A stretch of 34,444 nt of DNA from Isosphaeraceae bacterium (GTDB lineage Bacteria; Planctomycetota; Planctomycetia; Isosphaerales; Isosphaeraceae), in NCBI GenBank assembly GCA_025356475.1, contig JANXSX010000219.1, positions 1 through 34,444 on the forward strand. Reading direction: 5' to 3'. Under the pieces are notes generated by a model. The model did no database searches, was not told where the DNA came from, and worked only from the letters and a program-made list of their open reading frames with translations. Below, one piece after another: positions 16,394 to 24,950 of the stretch (positions are counted from its first letter, which is position 1; each line of letters opens with the position of its first letter). The position numbers and the translations under genes are program-made.

Positions 16394-18396
16394 CCTTCGG
16401 GTACGATGGCTGTCTTCTGGGGGCTGGCCGGTAGGTTGAAGGTCCCAACGGGATCAGGATGTGAAGGATCAAATTTTGTTTGATCTTCACGCAGAAAGCG
16501 GACCAGGCCGAGGTTTGATTCTTTGATCCCTTCGATCACACACCTGGCAATTTCATAACTGCCATAGGTGTTATGATGTGTATTATCGACAAATGCTTGC
16601 TTCGAGCCATCTGGTCCTAGAGCTTCGTAGAATAGCTTGCTCATCGCGTTCAGGTCGATCAGGCTGACATTCTCTTTTTTGGCCACTCGCCGCACGGCTT
16701 CGGGGAAATCTCCCAGGCTATTCGTGATCATTCCTTCAGTGTTGAACGTGCGACGGTTGACCGGCGTCACGAGTACGGGGATTGCACCCGATCGGCGGGC
16801 TTCTGCGACATAGTCTTTCAGCGATTCCTGATATGTGGTGAACGCGCCGACCCCCTCGCCACGCTCCTTCTGATCGTTGTGACCAAACTGGATGAATAGG
16901 TAGTCGCCCGGCCTGATCTGGCTGAGGATCTTGTCGAGCCGCCGCTCGGACGCGAACCTGCGGAGGGCCTCCCCCGACTCTGCGTGATTTGCGACCGCGA
17001 CCCCACTTCGAAAGAATCGCGGGAGCATCTGCCCCCAACTGTTCCAAGGCTCGCTCGCCTGGTCGGTCACTGTGGAATCGCCGACCAGATAGACGGTCGA
17101 CGCAAGGGCGTTGGGACGAATCTCGATCGAACGAATACAAGGACGAGCATCATTGAATTCGAGAGTCAGCTTATCGTCCCAGTCGTACGTGCCAATTTCT
17201 CGCTTATTCAGCTTCACCTCGACGCCTTTGGCGATCTCGGGCTTACGAACATTGACCGTGAATGTGCGAGTGAGGAATTCACCAGGGGCGGTCTTGAGTT
17301 GTTCAAGCATCAACCGACGTGATTCCGCCTTGATCGATGTGGTCGATCCCTCAGACTTATCGCCCAAGGTCACACTGACGTCGTAGTTCCCCTCGGGAAG
17401 GTTGACGGAAAACAGGAACGGCTGCGGACTCGTACAGAAGGCCGAGCGAGGTCCATTCTGTCCACCCCGGTCGATCCCTCTCACCTGAGCTCCCGGTTCG
17501 AATCCATAGCCCAGCTCTTTGGTGTAGGCGGTCGTCGGCAGGATCTGGATCGAGCCCGGCTCAACCTTACCCGGACCGAAATCGAACTTGACGGTCGGGT
17601 GTGGCTTCTCTGCCGGAGGACTCAATGAGGTTTTCAACCCATCCGCGATCGAGCAATCGGTCCGACCTCGAAGGGCATCAGCCATGACCGCAGCGGTCAT
17701 GCTCGCGCCTACGACCGTGGTATGCGTATGATCGGTGCCGAAGTACTGGGCCTTGACCACCTCGGGACCGGCCTTCTCGTAACATGCCGCGACCGACTGG
17801 TTGAGGTCGAGGAAGAGCGCTCCACCCTGGTCGGCGGCTTCGGCAGCCCACTTGCCATAGTCTCTGGCTGCTCGATTGACCTTGCCACCCTGCCACATAT
17901 TCCTGGGGACAGGTGACACCACGATCGCCTTGGCACCCTTGGCCTTGGCACCGGCGATGTATTGACGAAGATACCAGCCGTAGGAATGGACCGTCTCCGG
18001 CTGATCGGTCTTTGGGTCGGTCACCTCTTGAGTTTCGTCGCCATTGCCTTTGATGGACGCTCGGGCTCGTGGGTCGGTCAGGGCTCCTCCATCGTTATGG
18101 CCGAACTGGATGATCACGAAGTCGCCTGGGATCAGCTTCGACTCCACTTGACCCCAAAGTCCCTCAGTCAAGAAAGTCCGACTGCTCCGTCCCCCTCGCG
18201 CTCGGTTCTCGACCGCAAGTTTGGTCGAGTCGAAGAGGTTCGCGAACGGATCACCCCACCCTTGCTGGCCCTTTGTGCCGTTCTTGACGGTCGAATCGCC
18301 GATCAGATAGAGCGTGGGGATTGGCTTGATCGGGTTGTCATCGGCATGTGCCGTCGAGATACAAAGGCTAAACGCCAGACAAGTGAGAAATCGCAC
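16384..18396 (-). CDS. Double-domain rhamnogalacturonan acetylesterase-like protein
   Basis: The 670-residue protein has a signal peptide (MRFLTCLAFSLCISTAHA) and two SGNH/GDSL esterase domains. The first has GDST at 33-36, FGHND at 98-102 and DHTH at 222-225; the second has GDST at 439-442, FGHND at about 504-508 and DNTH at 604-607. Both sets hold the Ser, Asn and Asp-x-x-His expected for activity. Between them, at about 270-430, is a beta-rich domain (FDFGPG...GYGFEPG...FLFSVNLPEGNYDVSVTLG) of the kind found before RhgT/YesT-type esterases and likely to bind carbohydrate. It probably removes acetyl groups from rhamnogalacturonan or similar. The start is GTG with AGGAG eight bases upstream. 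Confidence 0.88.
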   Translation of the reverse strand: MRFLTCLAFSLCISTAHADDNPIKPIPTLYLIGDSTVKNGTKGQQGWGDPFANLFDSTKLAVENRARGGRSSRTFLTEGLWGQVESKLIPGDFVIIQFGHNDGGALTDPRARASIKGNGDETQEVTDPKTDQPETVHSYGWYLRQYIAGAKAKGAKAIVVSPVPRNMWQGGKVNRAARDYGKWAAEAADQGGALFLDLNQSVAACYEKAGPEVVKAQYFGTDHTHTTVVGASMTAAVMADALRGRTDCSIADGLKTSLSPPAEKPHPTVKFDFGPGKVEPGSIQILPTTAYTKELGYGFEPGAQVRGIDRGGQNGPRSAFCTSPQPFLFSVNLPEGNYDVSVTLGDKSEGSTTSIKAESRRLMLEQLKTAPGEFLTRTFTVNVRKPEIAKGVEVKLNKREIGTYDWDDKLTLEFNDARPCIRSIEIRPNALASTVYLVGDSTVTDQASEPWNSWGQMLPRFFRSGVAVANHAESGEALRRFASERRLDKILSQIRPGDYLFIQFGHNDQKERGEGVGAFTTYQESLKDYVAEARRSGAIPVLVTPVNRRTFNTEGMITNSLGDFPEAVRRVAKKENVSLIDLNAMSKLFYEALGPDGSKQAFVDNTHHNTYGSYEIARCVIEGIKESNLGLVRFLREDQTKFDPSHPDPVGTFNLPASPQKTAIVPEGSE

Positions 18397-18627
18397 GACT
18401 TTGCTCCTGAGAACGTCGCTAGACCTCGTTCAAGCTTCATCAGAGTAACTCCGGCGCCCGAGTCTCGGTCAAGGGTAGTCCCGCCTGACGAGATGGCGAT
18501 GGATTTGATCGCGGTCGACCCTTTGACGATTTGGGGTAAATTGCGTTTACTGGAAGGAGCTGAATTGTCAGAGCCAGGAGCGGCCCCGCCCGCCGCGAGC
18601 CCTCCCCGACCTGCGGAAAGGATCCTT

Positions 18628-19842
18628 ATGCCTCGTCGTGCCTTGCTCCCCGCCTGCCTCATTGCCTTGGTCGCCGTCTCGGTCCAGGCCCAAGAGAGCC
18701 TACCCAAACTCAAGACCGAGGTCGCCTTCCCGAACGTGCAGTTCAAGCGTCCGCTCGTGCTGGCCGCCCCCAAGGATGGTCGAAACCTGCTCTTTGTGGT
18801 CGAACAACACACGGCGGAGATCCACTCATTCACGAACACCGCCACGAGTGGCGACAAGCAGCTTTTCCTCAAGTTGCCCGACAAGATCAACACCGACAAT
18901 GAAGAGGGATTGCTCGGCCTGGCGTTCCACCCCAAGTACAAGGAGAACCGCGAGTTCTTCGTGTACTACTCCGCCAAGGACGAAGGTCAGAAGCGTCGAT
19001 CCGTCGTGTCCCGGTTCCGGGCCTCGAAAGACGACCCCCGCAAGGCCGACGAGTCGACCGAAGAGCGAGTCTGGATCTCAGCGGACGATCCTTTTGCAAA
19101 CCACAACGGTGGTTGCATCGAGTTCGGTCCCGATGGCATGCTCTACATCTCGCTGGGAGACAGCGGCGCGGCGGACGATCCTCTGACGACCGGTCAGAAT
19201 CCCAAAGACTGGTTCGGCTCGATCTTACGGATCGATGTCAACACCACGGAGAACCGACTGACCTACGGCATCCCCAAGGATAATCCCGCCAAGCGCGACC
19301 CTATCAAGTTCAAGGACTGGGCTCCTGAGGTCTATTGCATCGGGCTCCGTAACGTCTGGCGGTTCAGCTTCGATCGCCAAACCGGCGACCTCTGGGCGGG
19401 TGATGTCGGCCAGAACAAGTGGGAGATAGTCCACCTGATCAAAAATGGCGGCAACTACGGCTGGTCAGTCAACGAGGGCTTCCACCCGTTCCGCAAGCAA
19501 AAGATTGACCCGGCCTCACCAATCTCCAAGCCGATCGCTGAGTACCCCCACGACGCCAAGCTCGACCCCAAGCGCACGGATCTCGGTAAGAGCATCACCG
19601 GTGGATATGTCTACCGAGGCAAGGCGCTGCCCGAGCTCGTCGGCGTCTACGTCTACGCCGATTTCGAGAGCGGTCGGATCTGGGGACTCCGTGAGAAGGC
19701 CGGCGAAGCCACCATTAGTGGTGAGCTGATCGATATCACCAAGGGTAAGCCCCTGCAAGTCGCCAGCTTTGGCGAAGATGCAGATGGCGAACTCTATATC
19801 CTCGCCTTCGATAGCAAAATCCACCGACTGGTGCCACGCTAA
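18628..19842 (+). CDS. Secreted PQQ/sorbosone-type sugar dehydrogenase
   Basis: The 404-residue protein has a signal peptide (RRALLPACLIALVAVSVQAQ) and the six-bladed glucose/sorbosone dehydrogenase propeller (GSDH). Visible blocks are RPLVLAAPKDGRNLLFVVEQ, EEGLLGLAFHPKY, HNGGCIEFGPDGMLYISLGDSGAADD, LRIDVNT, CIGLRNVWRFSFD with WAGDVGQNKWEIV, and NYGWSVNEG. The usual catalytic histidine is in the HNGG segment. It would oxidise a sugar or alcohol in the periplasm with bound PQQ. An ATG at 18628 with GGAAAGGA upstream is used; the long in-frame upstream extension is antisense to the esterase gene and is not coding. It may be co-transcribed with the DUF3500 gene. Confidence 0.9.
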   Translation: MPRRALLPACLIALVAVSVQAQESLPKLKTEVAFPNVQFKRPLVLAAPKDGRNLLFVVEQHTAEIHSFTNTATSGDKQLFLKLPDKINTDNEEGLLGLAFHPKYKENREFFVYYSAKDEGQKRRSVVSRFRASKDDPRKADESTEERVWISADDPFANHNGGCIEFGPDGMLYISLGDSGAADDPLTTGQNPKDWFGSILRIDVNTTENRLTYGIPKDNPAKRDPIKFKDWAPEVYCIGLRNVWRFSFDRQTGDLWAGDVGQNKWEIVHLIKNGGNYGWSVNEGFHPFRKQKIDPASPISKPIAEYPHDAKLDPKRTDLGKSITGGYVYRGKALPELVGVYVYADFESGRIWGLREKAGEATISGELIDITKGKPLQVASFGEDADGELYILAFDSKIHRLVPR

Positions 19843-19848
19843 GAATTC

Positions 19849-19914
19849 GGATCGGAGCAACGCAGGGGATAAGCACAGGCTCGACTGTCTCTCCCGATGC
19901 GTTGCTCTCGATCC
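19849..19914 (+). terminator. Inverted repeat after the dehydrogenase gene
   Basis: GGATCGGAGCAACGCA (19849-19864) pairs with TGCGTTGCTCTCGATCC (19898-19914) over 16 positions with a one-base bulge, across a 33-base loop. There is no T-run. It begins seven bases after the stop codon and may protect the mRNA 3' end or partly terminate transcription. Confidence 0.45.
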
Positions 19915-20041
19915 GTTGCAAGAACCTCTCGGAATCCGCTCTGTTGACGCCGACCCTGGCGAGTCTTAGGCTGAGCACTCGGGTTGCGTTGGGATCGTCC
20001 CGACGCCTCTCCAACCCTTTTGCCCGCCGGGAGACCAGCCG

Positions 20042-21094
20042 ATGGCCGAGTGCTCGATCTGCGATGACTCGAATCGTGAGCCCGATCCGACTGTCTCGCG
20101 CCGCGACTTTGTGAAGTCTGTGGGGGCCGCTGCACTTGCAACCGGCCTCCCCCTGATCGGTTCCGGTGGCCGCCGAGCCTTCGCGGCGGACGTGCCCGGG
20201 CCGACCCCCAAGGCTCCTGCGGAAACCGGCGTCGCCCGGTTCTACAAGACCCTCTCCGACGAGCAGAAGAAGCTGATCTGCTTCCCGTTCGACCACGTCA
20301 AACGGTCGGAAGTCCAGAACAATTGGGCCATCGTCAAGCCATCGATCGGTGAGATGTCGAAGGAGCAACAAGCCCTTTGCACCGAGATCTTCAAGAATCT
20401 CTGTAGCGAGGAAGGCTACGAGCGGTTCCAGAAACAGATGGAAGAAGACGCAGGTGGCTTCAAGAATTACCACGTCGCTGTCTTCGGCGAACCCGGCGGC
20501 GAGACCCCCTTTGAATGGGTGCTGACCGGTCGGCACAACACCATTCGCGCGGATGGAAACAGCGTTGAAGGGGTCGCGTTCGGCGGACCGATCTTCTACG
20601 GCCACGACCCCACAGGGGGCGGCAACGACGACGCCAAACACAGTGGCAACGTCTGGTGGTACCAAGGCGAACAGGCCAACAAGATCTTCAAGTCGCTCGA
20701 CGACAAGCAGCAAGCCAAGGCTCTGCTCGAAAAGGGCGATCCTGACGCCCCTCGGTCGATCCAACTCAAGGGTGAGAAGCTTGGCGCAGTCGGTCTCGGT
20801 GTCGCCGAGCTTGACGGCCAGCAGAAGGAGATGGTCCAGAAGCTCCTCAAGGACCTCACCAGCCCGTTCCGGGCCTTCGATGTCGCCGAGGTTCAAGAGT
20901 GCCTGACCGCCGCCGGTGGTGTCGATAAGCTTCGCCTGACCTATTACAAGGAAGGCGATATCGGCAAGGACGGCGTCTGGGATATCTGGAAGCTTGAAGG
21001 GCCTGCGTTCTCGTGGTACTTCCACGGCTCGCCCCACGTCCACACCTGGGTCAATATCGCGAGACCCACCACATCAACGACCGCCAAAGGCTGA
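20042..21094 (+). CDS. Tat-exported DUF3500 protein
   Basis: The 350-residue protein has a Tat signal with SRRDFVKSVGAAALATGLPLIG near residue 19, then a DUF3500 domain: FYKTLSDEQKKLICFPFDH, the conserved FFGEPG-like AVFGEPGGETPFEWVLTGRHNTIRAD, PIFYGHDP, and the C-terminal FSWYFHGSPHVHTWVNI. The His-rich ends (GRHNT, PHVHTW) suggest a metal site. The function of the family is not established; Tat export implies folding and perhaps cofactor loading in the cytoplasm. It begins 199 bases after the sugar dehydrogenase gene, with GGGAG ten bases upstream of the ATG. Confidence 0.88.
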   Translation: MAECSICDDSNREPDPTVSRRDFVKSVGAAALATGLPLIGSGGRRAFAADVPGPTPKAPAETGVARFYKTLSDEQKKLICFPFDHVKRSEVQNNWAIVKPSIGEMSKEQQALCTEIFKNLCSEEGYERFQKQMEEDAGGFKNYHVAVFGEPGGETPFEWVLTGRHNTIRADGNSVEGVAFGGPIFYGHDPTGGGNDDAKHSGNVWWYQGEQANKIFKSLDDKQQAKALLEKGDPDAPRSIQLKGEKLGAVGLGVAELDGQQKEMVQKLLKDLTSPFRAFDVAEVQECLTAAGGVDKLRLTYYKEGDIGKDGVWDIWKLEGPAFSWYFHGSPHVHTWVNIARPTTSTTAKG

Positions 21095-21108
21095 TCCTTA
21101 GGCGGTGA

Positions 21109-21142
21109 CAGGGGGCTGAATCCTTGAATGTTCAGCCCCCTG
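21109..21142. terminator. Bidirectional terminator between convergent genes
   Basis: CAGGGGGCTGAA (21109-21120) and TTCAGCCCCCTG (21131-21142) form a perfect 12-bp stem with a 10-base loop. It sits between the convergent stops at 21094 and 21148 and can serve both genes. T-runs are weak on both sides. Confidence 0.7.
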
Positions 21143-21147
21143 CCTAC

Positions 21148-22002
21148 TTACTTACGTGTTGGCTTCAGGTGCTTATCAAAGAAGTCCAGCACCAGCGGAC
21201 GGAGGTCGCGCTGCTTGGGCTGAAGGTCGAAGGTATGCGGAGCACCTTCGATGATCACAAGTTGATGCTCGACCCCAACTTCCGCGAGACGTTGATCCAG
21301 CCCTTCCGATTGCGACACAGGGACGAGTGCATCGGCGGTCCCATGCAGTAGCAAAATGGGCGGGTCGTCCTTGGTCACATGCGACGCGGCCATCGCCTGA
21401 ATATAGACTTCGGGCGAGTCAGCCTTGGTTCCCGGAAGCATGGGGTGAAGGGGTGGACTTGAGGAGAGCATCGCCCCGTACATCGGCACGGCGGCTTGGA
21501 CCCTGCTCGAATACTCCGCGTCTTCCTTCGGTTCCAACCCGACCTCAGGACCAGCGAGCGCCACCATTGCGGTGAGGTGCCCACCTGCGGAACCTCCGAT
21601 CGCGCCGATGTGTTCCGCGTCGATGTGGTACTTGTCCGCATTCCTGCGAAGCCACCGGACCGCTCGCTTGCAGTCTTGAATGTTCGTCGGCCAGGTCGGC
21701 TGACCTGGCTTGGCAAGTGCGTAATTGATACTGATGCAGACGTAACCATGCGAAGCGAGGGTCGTCCCGATATTGATCTCGCGCTTCGCTCCCTTGTCGC
21801 CGCTTGTCCATCCCCCACCGTGGATAATCAACACGCCCGGCCAGAGAGTGCCCGCAGGAGGCTCGCCCACCGGTCGATAGAGGTCGAGTTTCTCCAGCCG
21901 ACCTGCCGGCAAGTAGGCAATATCCTTCTCGATGATCACTTCACTACCATGAACAGTCGCCGAGGCAAACATCAAGAGACCGATCCGACAAATGTACTTC
22001 AT
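21148..22002 (-). CDS. Secreted alpha/beta hydrolase (BD-FAE/esterase type)
   Basis: The 284-residue protein starts with a signal peptide (MKYICRIGLLMFASATVHG) and has an esterase fold: oxyanion motif LIIHGGGWTSGDK, INYALAK, the nucleophile elbow GAIGGSAGGHLTAM, then DDPPILLLHGTADALVPVSQSE carrying the Asp, and EGAPHTFDL carrying the His. So Ser, Asp and His are all in place. It resembles bifunctional feruloyl/acetyl-xylan esterases and lipase-like carboxylesterases; the true substrate is unknown. The ATG at 22002 is chosen because it begins the signal peptide; the upstream open extension is Arg/Pro-rich. It may belong functionally with the nearby pectin-type enzymes. Confidence 0.88.
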   Translation of the reverse strand: MKYICRIGLLMFASATVHGSEVIIEKDIAYLPAGRLEKLDLYRPVGEPPAGTLWPGVLIIHGGGWTSGDKGAKREINIGTTLASHGYVCISINYALAKPGQPTWPTNIQDCKRAVRWLRRNADKYHIDAEHIGAIGGSAGGHLTAMVALAGPEVGLEPKEDAEYSSRVQAAVPMYGAMLSSSPPLHPMLPGTKADSPEVYIQAMAASHVTKDDPPILLLHGTADALVPVSQSEGLDQRLAEVGVEHQLVIIEGAPHTFDLQPKQRDLRPLVLDFFDKHLKPTRK

Positions 22003-22145
22003 GGATGTGAACCGTAGAGTAGGGTTGATGACAACAAGAGGTTTTGGATCTTCATTTTCTCTCGGGCGGCAAAGTGCTACAGATACAGAGCGTCGCAACT
22101 TTCATTCGCCAACTCACAGTAGCCCATCCCGGTTTGGGGGTCCAG

Positions 22146-22373
22146 TCATGAATCGGTGGGATCGGGGATGAAGCAGTTTGATAGGCAGTGGGCTACGAGC
22201 CGCCGCTGATCTGCACGCCGGAGGAATTGCCGACCGGAGGGAATGACACTGAGTTCGGTCGGCATTCGCGGATGATTCAAGGTCAAGAGGAGCCGGTCCC
22301 CGTTGACCCACATCGGCTGAATTCCCCGAAACCCTCGGTTACGGTCGGCCTCGACGCTGGCTGACTCGGGCAT
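22146..22373 (-). CDS. Possible small protein overlapping the LysM gene
   Basis: A 75-residue frame starts MPESASVEADRNRGFRGIQP at 22373, 35 bases inside the end of the LysM gene, and ends CFIPDPTDS at 22146. Its composition is protein-like, with a stretch MWVNGDRLLLTLNHPRMPTE. I recognise no family, and no strong ribosome site is seen. It could be an independent small gene or the frameshifted former C-terminus of the LysM protein. Confidence 0.3.
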   Translation of the reverse strand: MPESASVEADRNRGFRGIQPMWVNGDRLLLTLNHPRMPTELSVIPSGRQFLRRADQRRLVAHCLSNCFIPDPTDS

Positions 22374-23916
22374 CGTTGGGCAACCGGAGGATCTGGCCGG
22401 GTGTCGGTCGATCCTGGTCATCGATCACGTCGCGATTGAGTTGAAGAATTTCATCATATCTGCGACTGTTACCAAGCGTATCCCGGGCGATGCTCCGGAA
22501 GGTGTCCGTTGATTTGACCTTATAGATCGGCAGGTCCGAATGGACAGGAGGTTCGTCGGGATCGGCCAATGTGGCTGGGGCACGCTTGGCTTTGGTCGAG
22601 CCGAGCTGGAGCGACTCGGCGGGGACCTCGTCGACTGGCAATGCCACATCAAGCTGACTGCGATTGCCTGTGTTTGTCAGTCGCTTACTTGCGGGAGCGA
22701 CCGTCGGCGGGACTGGCTCGACCAGGCTGAAGTTAAGTTGTTCGGGAGGTGGAACCCGGATCGTGGTGCCGACGTACAGCTTATCGATGGCAGTAGCCTT
22801 ATCACGATTCGCCGCATACAGAGCTTTATAATAGCGACCGCTATTATAATAATATTTGGAAATGCTCCAGAAATTCTCACCGCGCTGGACCTTGTGGAGC
22901 GAGACTTCGGCGGGCGGGTCATCCTTCACCACGGTCTTGGGGGGGGCTGAGGCGGCAAAATCGGCCACCGCATCCTCTGAGAACGTGGCAGCCCTGTTCG
23001 TCGCATCTTTCACTGAGCGGATTGGTGGTGACGATTCGATCATTCCTGGAGTGCCGATATTCGGCAGTGTCTCCCAATCACCATCTGAGACAGGTGCCGG
23101 GGCGGCGGTCACTTTCATCGAGGTCTCAGGGGTGGGGGAGATCGGCGGCAACGTGCTGGCAGGCATCGGAACCTGAGCGGTTGCTTTCGGTATTTCCACG
23201 ACCGCCAGGGGCGGGGCCTCGGCTGCGACGATCGGCTCAACAGGTCGCTTGATCTCTACAACCGGCGGATCTGGCGTGACGGGCTTGGCGATTTCCTTCT
23301 CGGGCGGGAGCAGGTCAGCCACAAATTCGCTGGCAGCAATCGGGGCGGCTGGACCACTCGCGGGGGGCAATTCGCCGACCGGGGTGGTCTCCGGGATCGC
23401 GAGAGAAGGGGCCGATGGGGGCAACTCAGACGCGTTCGACTCACCAGCCAGGGTCGGGCTCGGTAAAGGCATCTCGGCCTGCGACGGGGGTGGAGTATCT
23501 TTGAATGTCTGATTTTCTGCAGTCACCAACACATCAGGATCGTTCTGGGGCGCGGGATCGACCGGCGGAGGGCTCAGTTGGTCTTCGGGAGGATCCGCCG
23601 GAGAGACCTCAACCACGGTCGCCGGGCCGGGTACGGACACTGTCGGTGGCCGGGACCTGGAGTTCGCAGTTGTGAGCGACCCATTTCTCCAATGATTGAC
23701 GGCCAAGGCCCCGATCAGAATTGCGGACGAGAAGAGGGCTGCGGCGCCAAAGCGGGCCTCCCGCTTCAAACCACCAAACCAGGCCAATGCGCCCGACTTT
23801 TTCGGGCCGCCTGGGGACATCGTCTTCCCCGCTTTGGCTACGACCGGCTCGGCCACGGAGGAACCGGATTCTGCAACAGGTGTGGTGGAGTCGGTGGGCC
23901 GATTAGATTCGGACAT
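22339..23916 (-). CDS. Membrane-anchored double-LysM protein with Pro-rich spacer
   Basis: The 525-residue protein has a cytoplasmic N-terminus, one transmembrane segment at about 57-73 (FGAAALFSSAILIGALAV), a long Pro/Ala/Glu/Val-rich region to about 335, and two LysM domains: HKVQRGENFWSISKYYYNSG at 341 and YKVKSTDTFRSIARDTLGN at about 465, both ending in a GTTIRVP/GQILRLP strand. LysM binds N-acetylglucosamine-containing glycans such as peptidoglycan, so this likely tethers the membrane to the cell wall. The ATG at 23916 overlaps rsmH by 79 bases. A second ATG at 23820 with GGGGAAG upstream would give a 17-base gap and is a fair alternative start. Confidence 0.85.
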   Translation of the reverse strand: MSESNRPTDSTTPVAESGSSVAEPVVAKAGKTMSPGGPKKSGALAWFGGLKREARFGAAALFSSAILIGALAVNHWRNGSLTTANSRSRPPTVSVPGPATVVEVSPADPPEDQLSPPPVDPAPQNDPDVLVTAENQTFKDTPPPSQAEMPLPSPTLAGESNASELPPSAPSLAIPETTPVGELPPASGPAAPIAASEFVADLLPPEKEIAKPVTPDPPVVEIKRPVEPIVAAEAPPLAVVEIPKATAQVPMPASTLPPISPTPETSMKVTAAPAPVSDGDWETLPNIGTPGMIESSPPIRSVKDATNRAATFSEDAVADFAASAPPKTVVKDDPPAEVSLHKVQRGENFWSISKYYYNSGRYYKALYAANRDKATAIDKLYVGTTIRVPPPEQLNFSLVEPVPPTVAPASKRLTNTGNRSQLDVALPVDEVPAESLQLGSTKAKRAPATLADPDEPPVHSDLPIYKVKSTDTFRSIARDTLGNSRRYDEILQLNRDVIDDQDRPTPGQILRLPNDARVSQRRGRP

Positions 23917-24797
23917 CGCTCGGCGACCCTCAATTTCGCGCTCCGCGAGCGAGGATTGCTTAATAGCTCCTCGGGCGATGCGGTCACGGGTTTCTTAGTC
24001 AGAACCGTTAGCTCGGGGCAGTCGCGAAACGCTTGCTTGACTCGCCGGTCTTCCAGCGAGTGAAAGCTAATGATCGCTGCGCGACCGCATCCGGGGGTTA
24101 GTAGCTGAGGCAGTTGTTCAAGGATCGAATCGAGGTGGCCGAGTTCATCGTTAACCGCGATCCGAAGCGCCTGGAAGACCCGAGTCGCCGGGTCGATCGG
24201 CCCCCACTTTCCGGGGATGCTCTTCCGAACCAGGTCCGCAAGCCGAGCGGTGGTGACGATCGGCTCGACACGCCGGGCCTCAACGATCCGCCTGGCGATC
24301 CGACGACTATGGCGTTCCTCACCAAACTCAAAGAAGAGGTTTGCGAGTTCTTCCGCCGTGAGATCGTTGATGAGATCGGACGCGGACTTCTTGATCTTCG
24401 GCCCAAAGCGCATGTCGAGAGGTCCATCTTCGCCGAAGCTGAAGCCGCGATGGCCCCAGGCGAGTTGGTCGGACGACAGGCCAAGATCGAGCAGAAGTCC
24501 ATCAACCGTATCGATCTCCAAGTCATCAAGGACCCGAACGAGGCTACTGTAGGAGGCCTCGACCAGCGTAACGGGTAGCCCCTCGGTGGCCTCAGCCGCG
24601 AGTTCGAGCATCTCCGGGTCGCGATCGAGACCAATCAAATGACCAGTCGGCCCGAGCCGCTCGGCCAATGCCCGAGCGTGGCCCCCTGCACCGATAGTTC
24701 CATCGACGAAGACCAAGCCTTCGCGCGGTTCTCCCTCGGGCACCAGCCAGGCGACGACCTCGTCGAGCAACACAGCGCGATGGTGCGAACTCAACAC
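23838..24797 (-). CDS. rsmH: 16S rRNA (cytosine-1402-N4)-methyltransferase
   Basis: The 319-residue protein has RsmH/MraW motifs: HHRAVLLDEVVAWL at the start, the SAM loop FVDGTIGAGGHA (about 30-41), LIGLDRDPEMLE, GLLLDLGLSSDQL, and GFSFGEDGPLDMR, then LRIAVNDELGHL and the late ISFHSLEDRRVKQAF. It methylates the N4 of C1402 in 16S rRNA. I place the start at the GTG at 24797 because it abuts the conserved SSHHRAVLL, and because the TTG that would extend it to 24905 is itself the first base of a promoter -35 box. The Pro-rich last 25 residues overlap the LysM gene. In most bacteria ftsL and ftsI would follow; here a LysM gene does. Confidence 0.93.
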   Translation of the reverse strand: MLSSHHRAVLLDEVVAWLVPEGEPREGLVFVDGTIGAGGHARALAERLGPTGHLIGLDRDPEMLELAAEATEGLPVTLVEASYSSLVRVLDDLEIDTVDGLLLDLGLSSDQLAWGHRGFSFGEDGPLDMRFGPKIKKSASDLINDLTAEELANLFFEFGEERHSRRIARRIVEARRVEPIVTTARLADLVRKSIPGKWGPIDPATRVFQALRIAVNDELGHLDSILEQLPQLLTPGCGRAAIISFHSLEDRRVKQAFRDCPELTVLTKKPVTASPEELLSNPRSRSAKLRVAERCPNLIGPPTPPHLLQNPVPPWPSRS

Positions 24798-24877
24798 GGG
24801 GGGCTCACAAGAGGGCGGAACGTGGTGGATGTCGCGAGTTGTGACACAGCTCGAGGAACAGAGACAAGACACAAGGG

Positions 24878-24905
24878 ACTCTAACGGTAAGGCCAGTCCT
24901 GTCAA
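24878..24905 (-). promoter_or_regulatory. Sigma-70-like promoter of rsmH
   Basis: On the minus strand a perfect -35 box TTGACA (24905-24900) is followed after 16 bases by TAGAGT (24883-24878), four of six matches to TATAAT. The predicted start of transcription near 24871 leaves a leader of about 75 bases before the GTG at 24797. Confidence 0.55.
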
Positions 24906-24950
24906 GCCCGGGTCACGCGTTCGAAGGTTCGCGACGCAATGGTCCTACAT

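Noticed and set aside
17962-18627. In-frame upstream extension of the sugar dehydrogenase
   Set aside because: It runs antisense through the esterase gene, and a signal peptide with ribosome site begins exactly at 18628.
19736-21043. Long minus-strand open frame of 435 codons
   Set aside because: It is antisense to the DUF3500 gene and the end of the dehydrogenase gene, both clearly recognised. The product is rich in Asp, Val and Leu as expected from complementing a biased codon frame, and matches no family.
24798-24905. TTG start adding 36 residues to RsmH
   Set aside because: The TTG is part of the promoter's TTGACA box, and the added residues (Cys/Ser-rich) are unlike the family, which begins just before the HHxxVLLxEVV motif.
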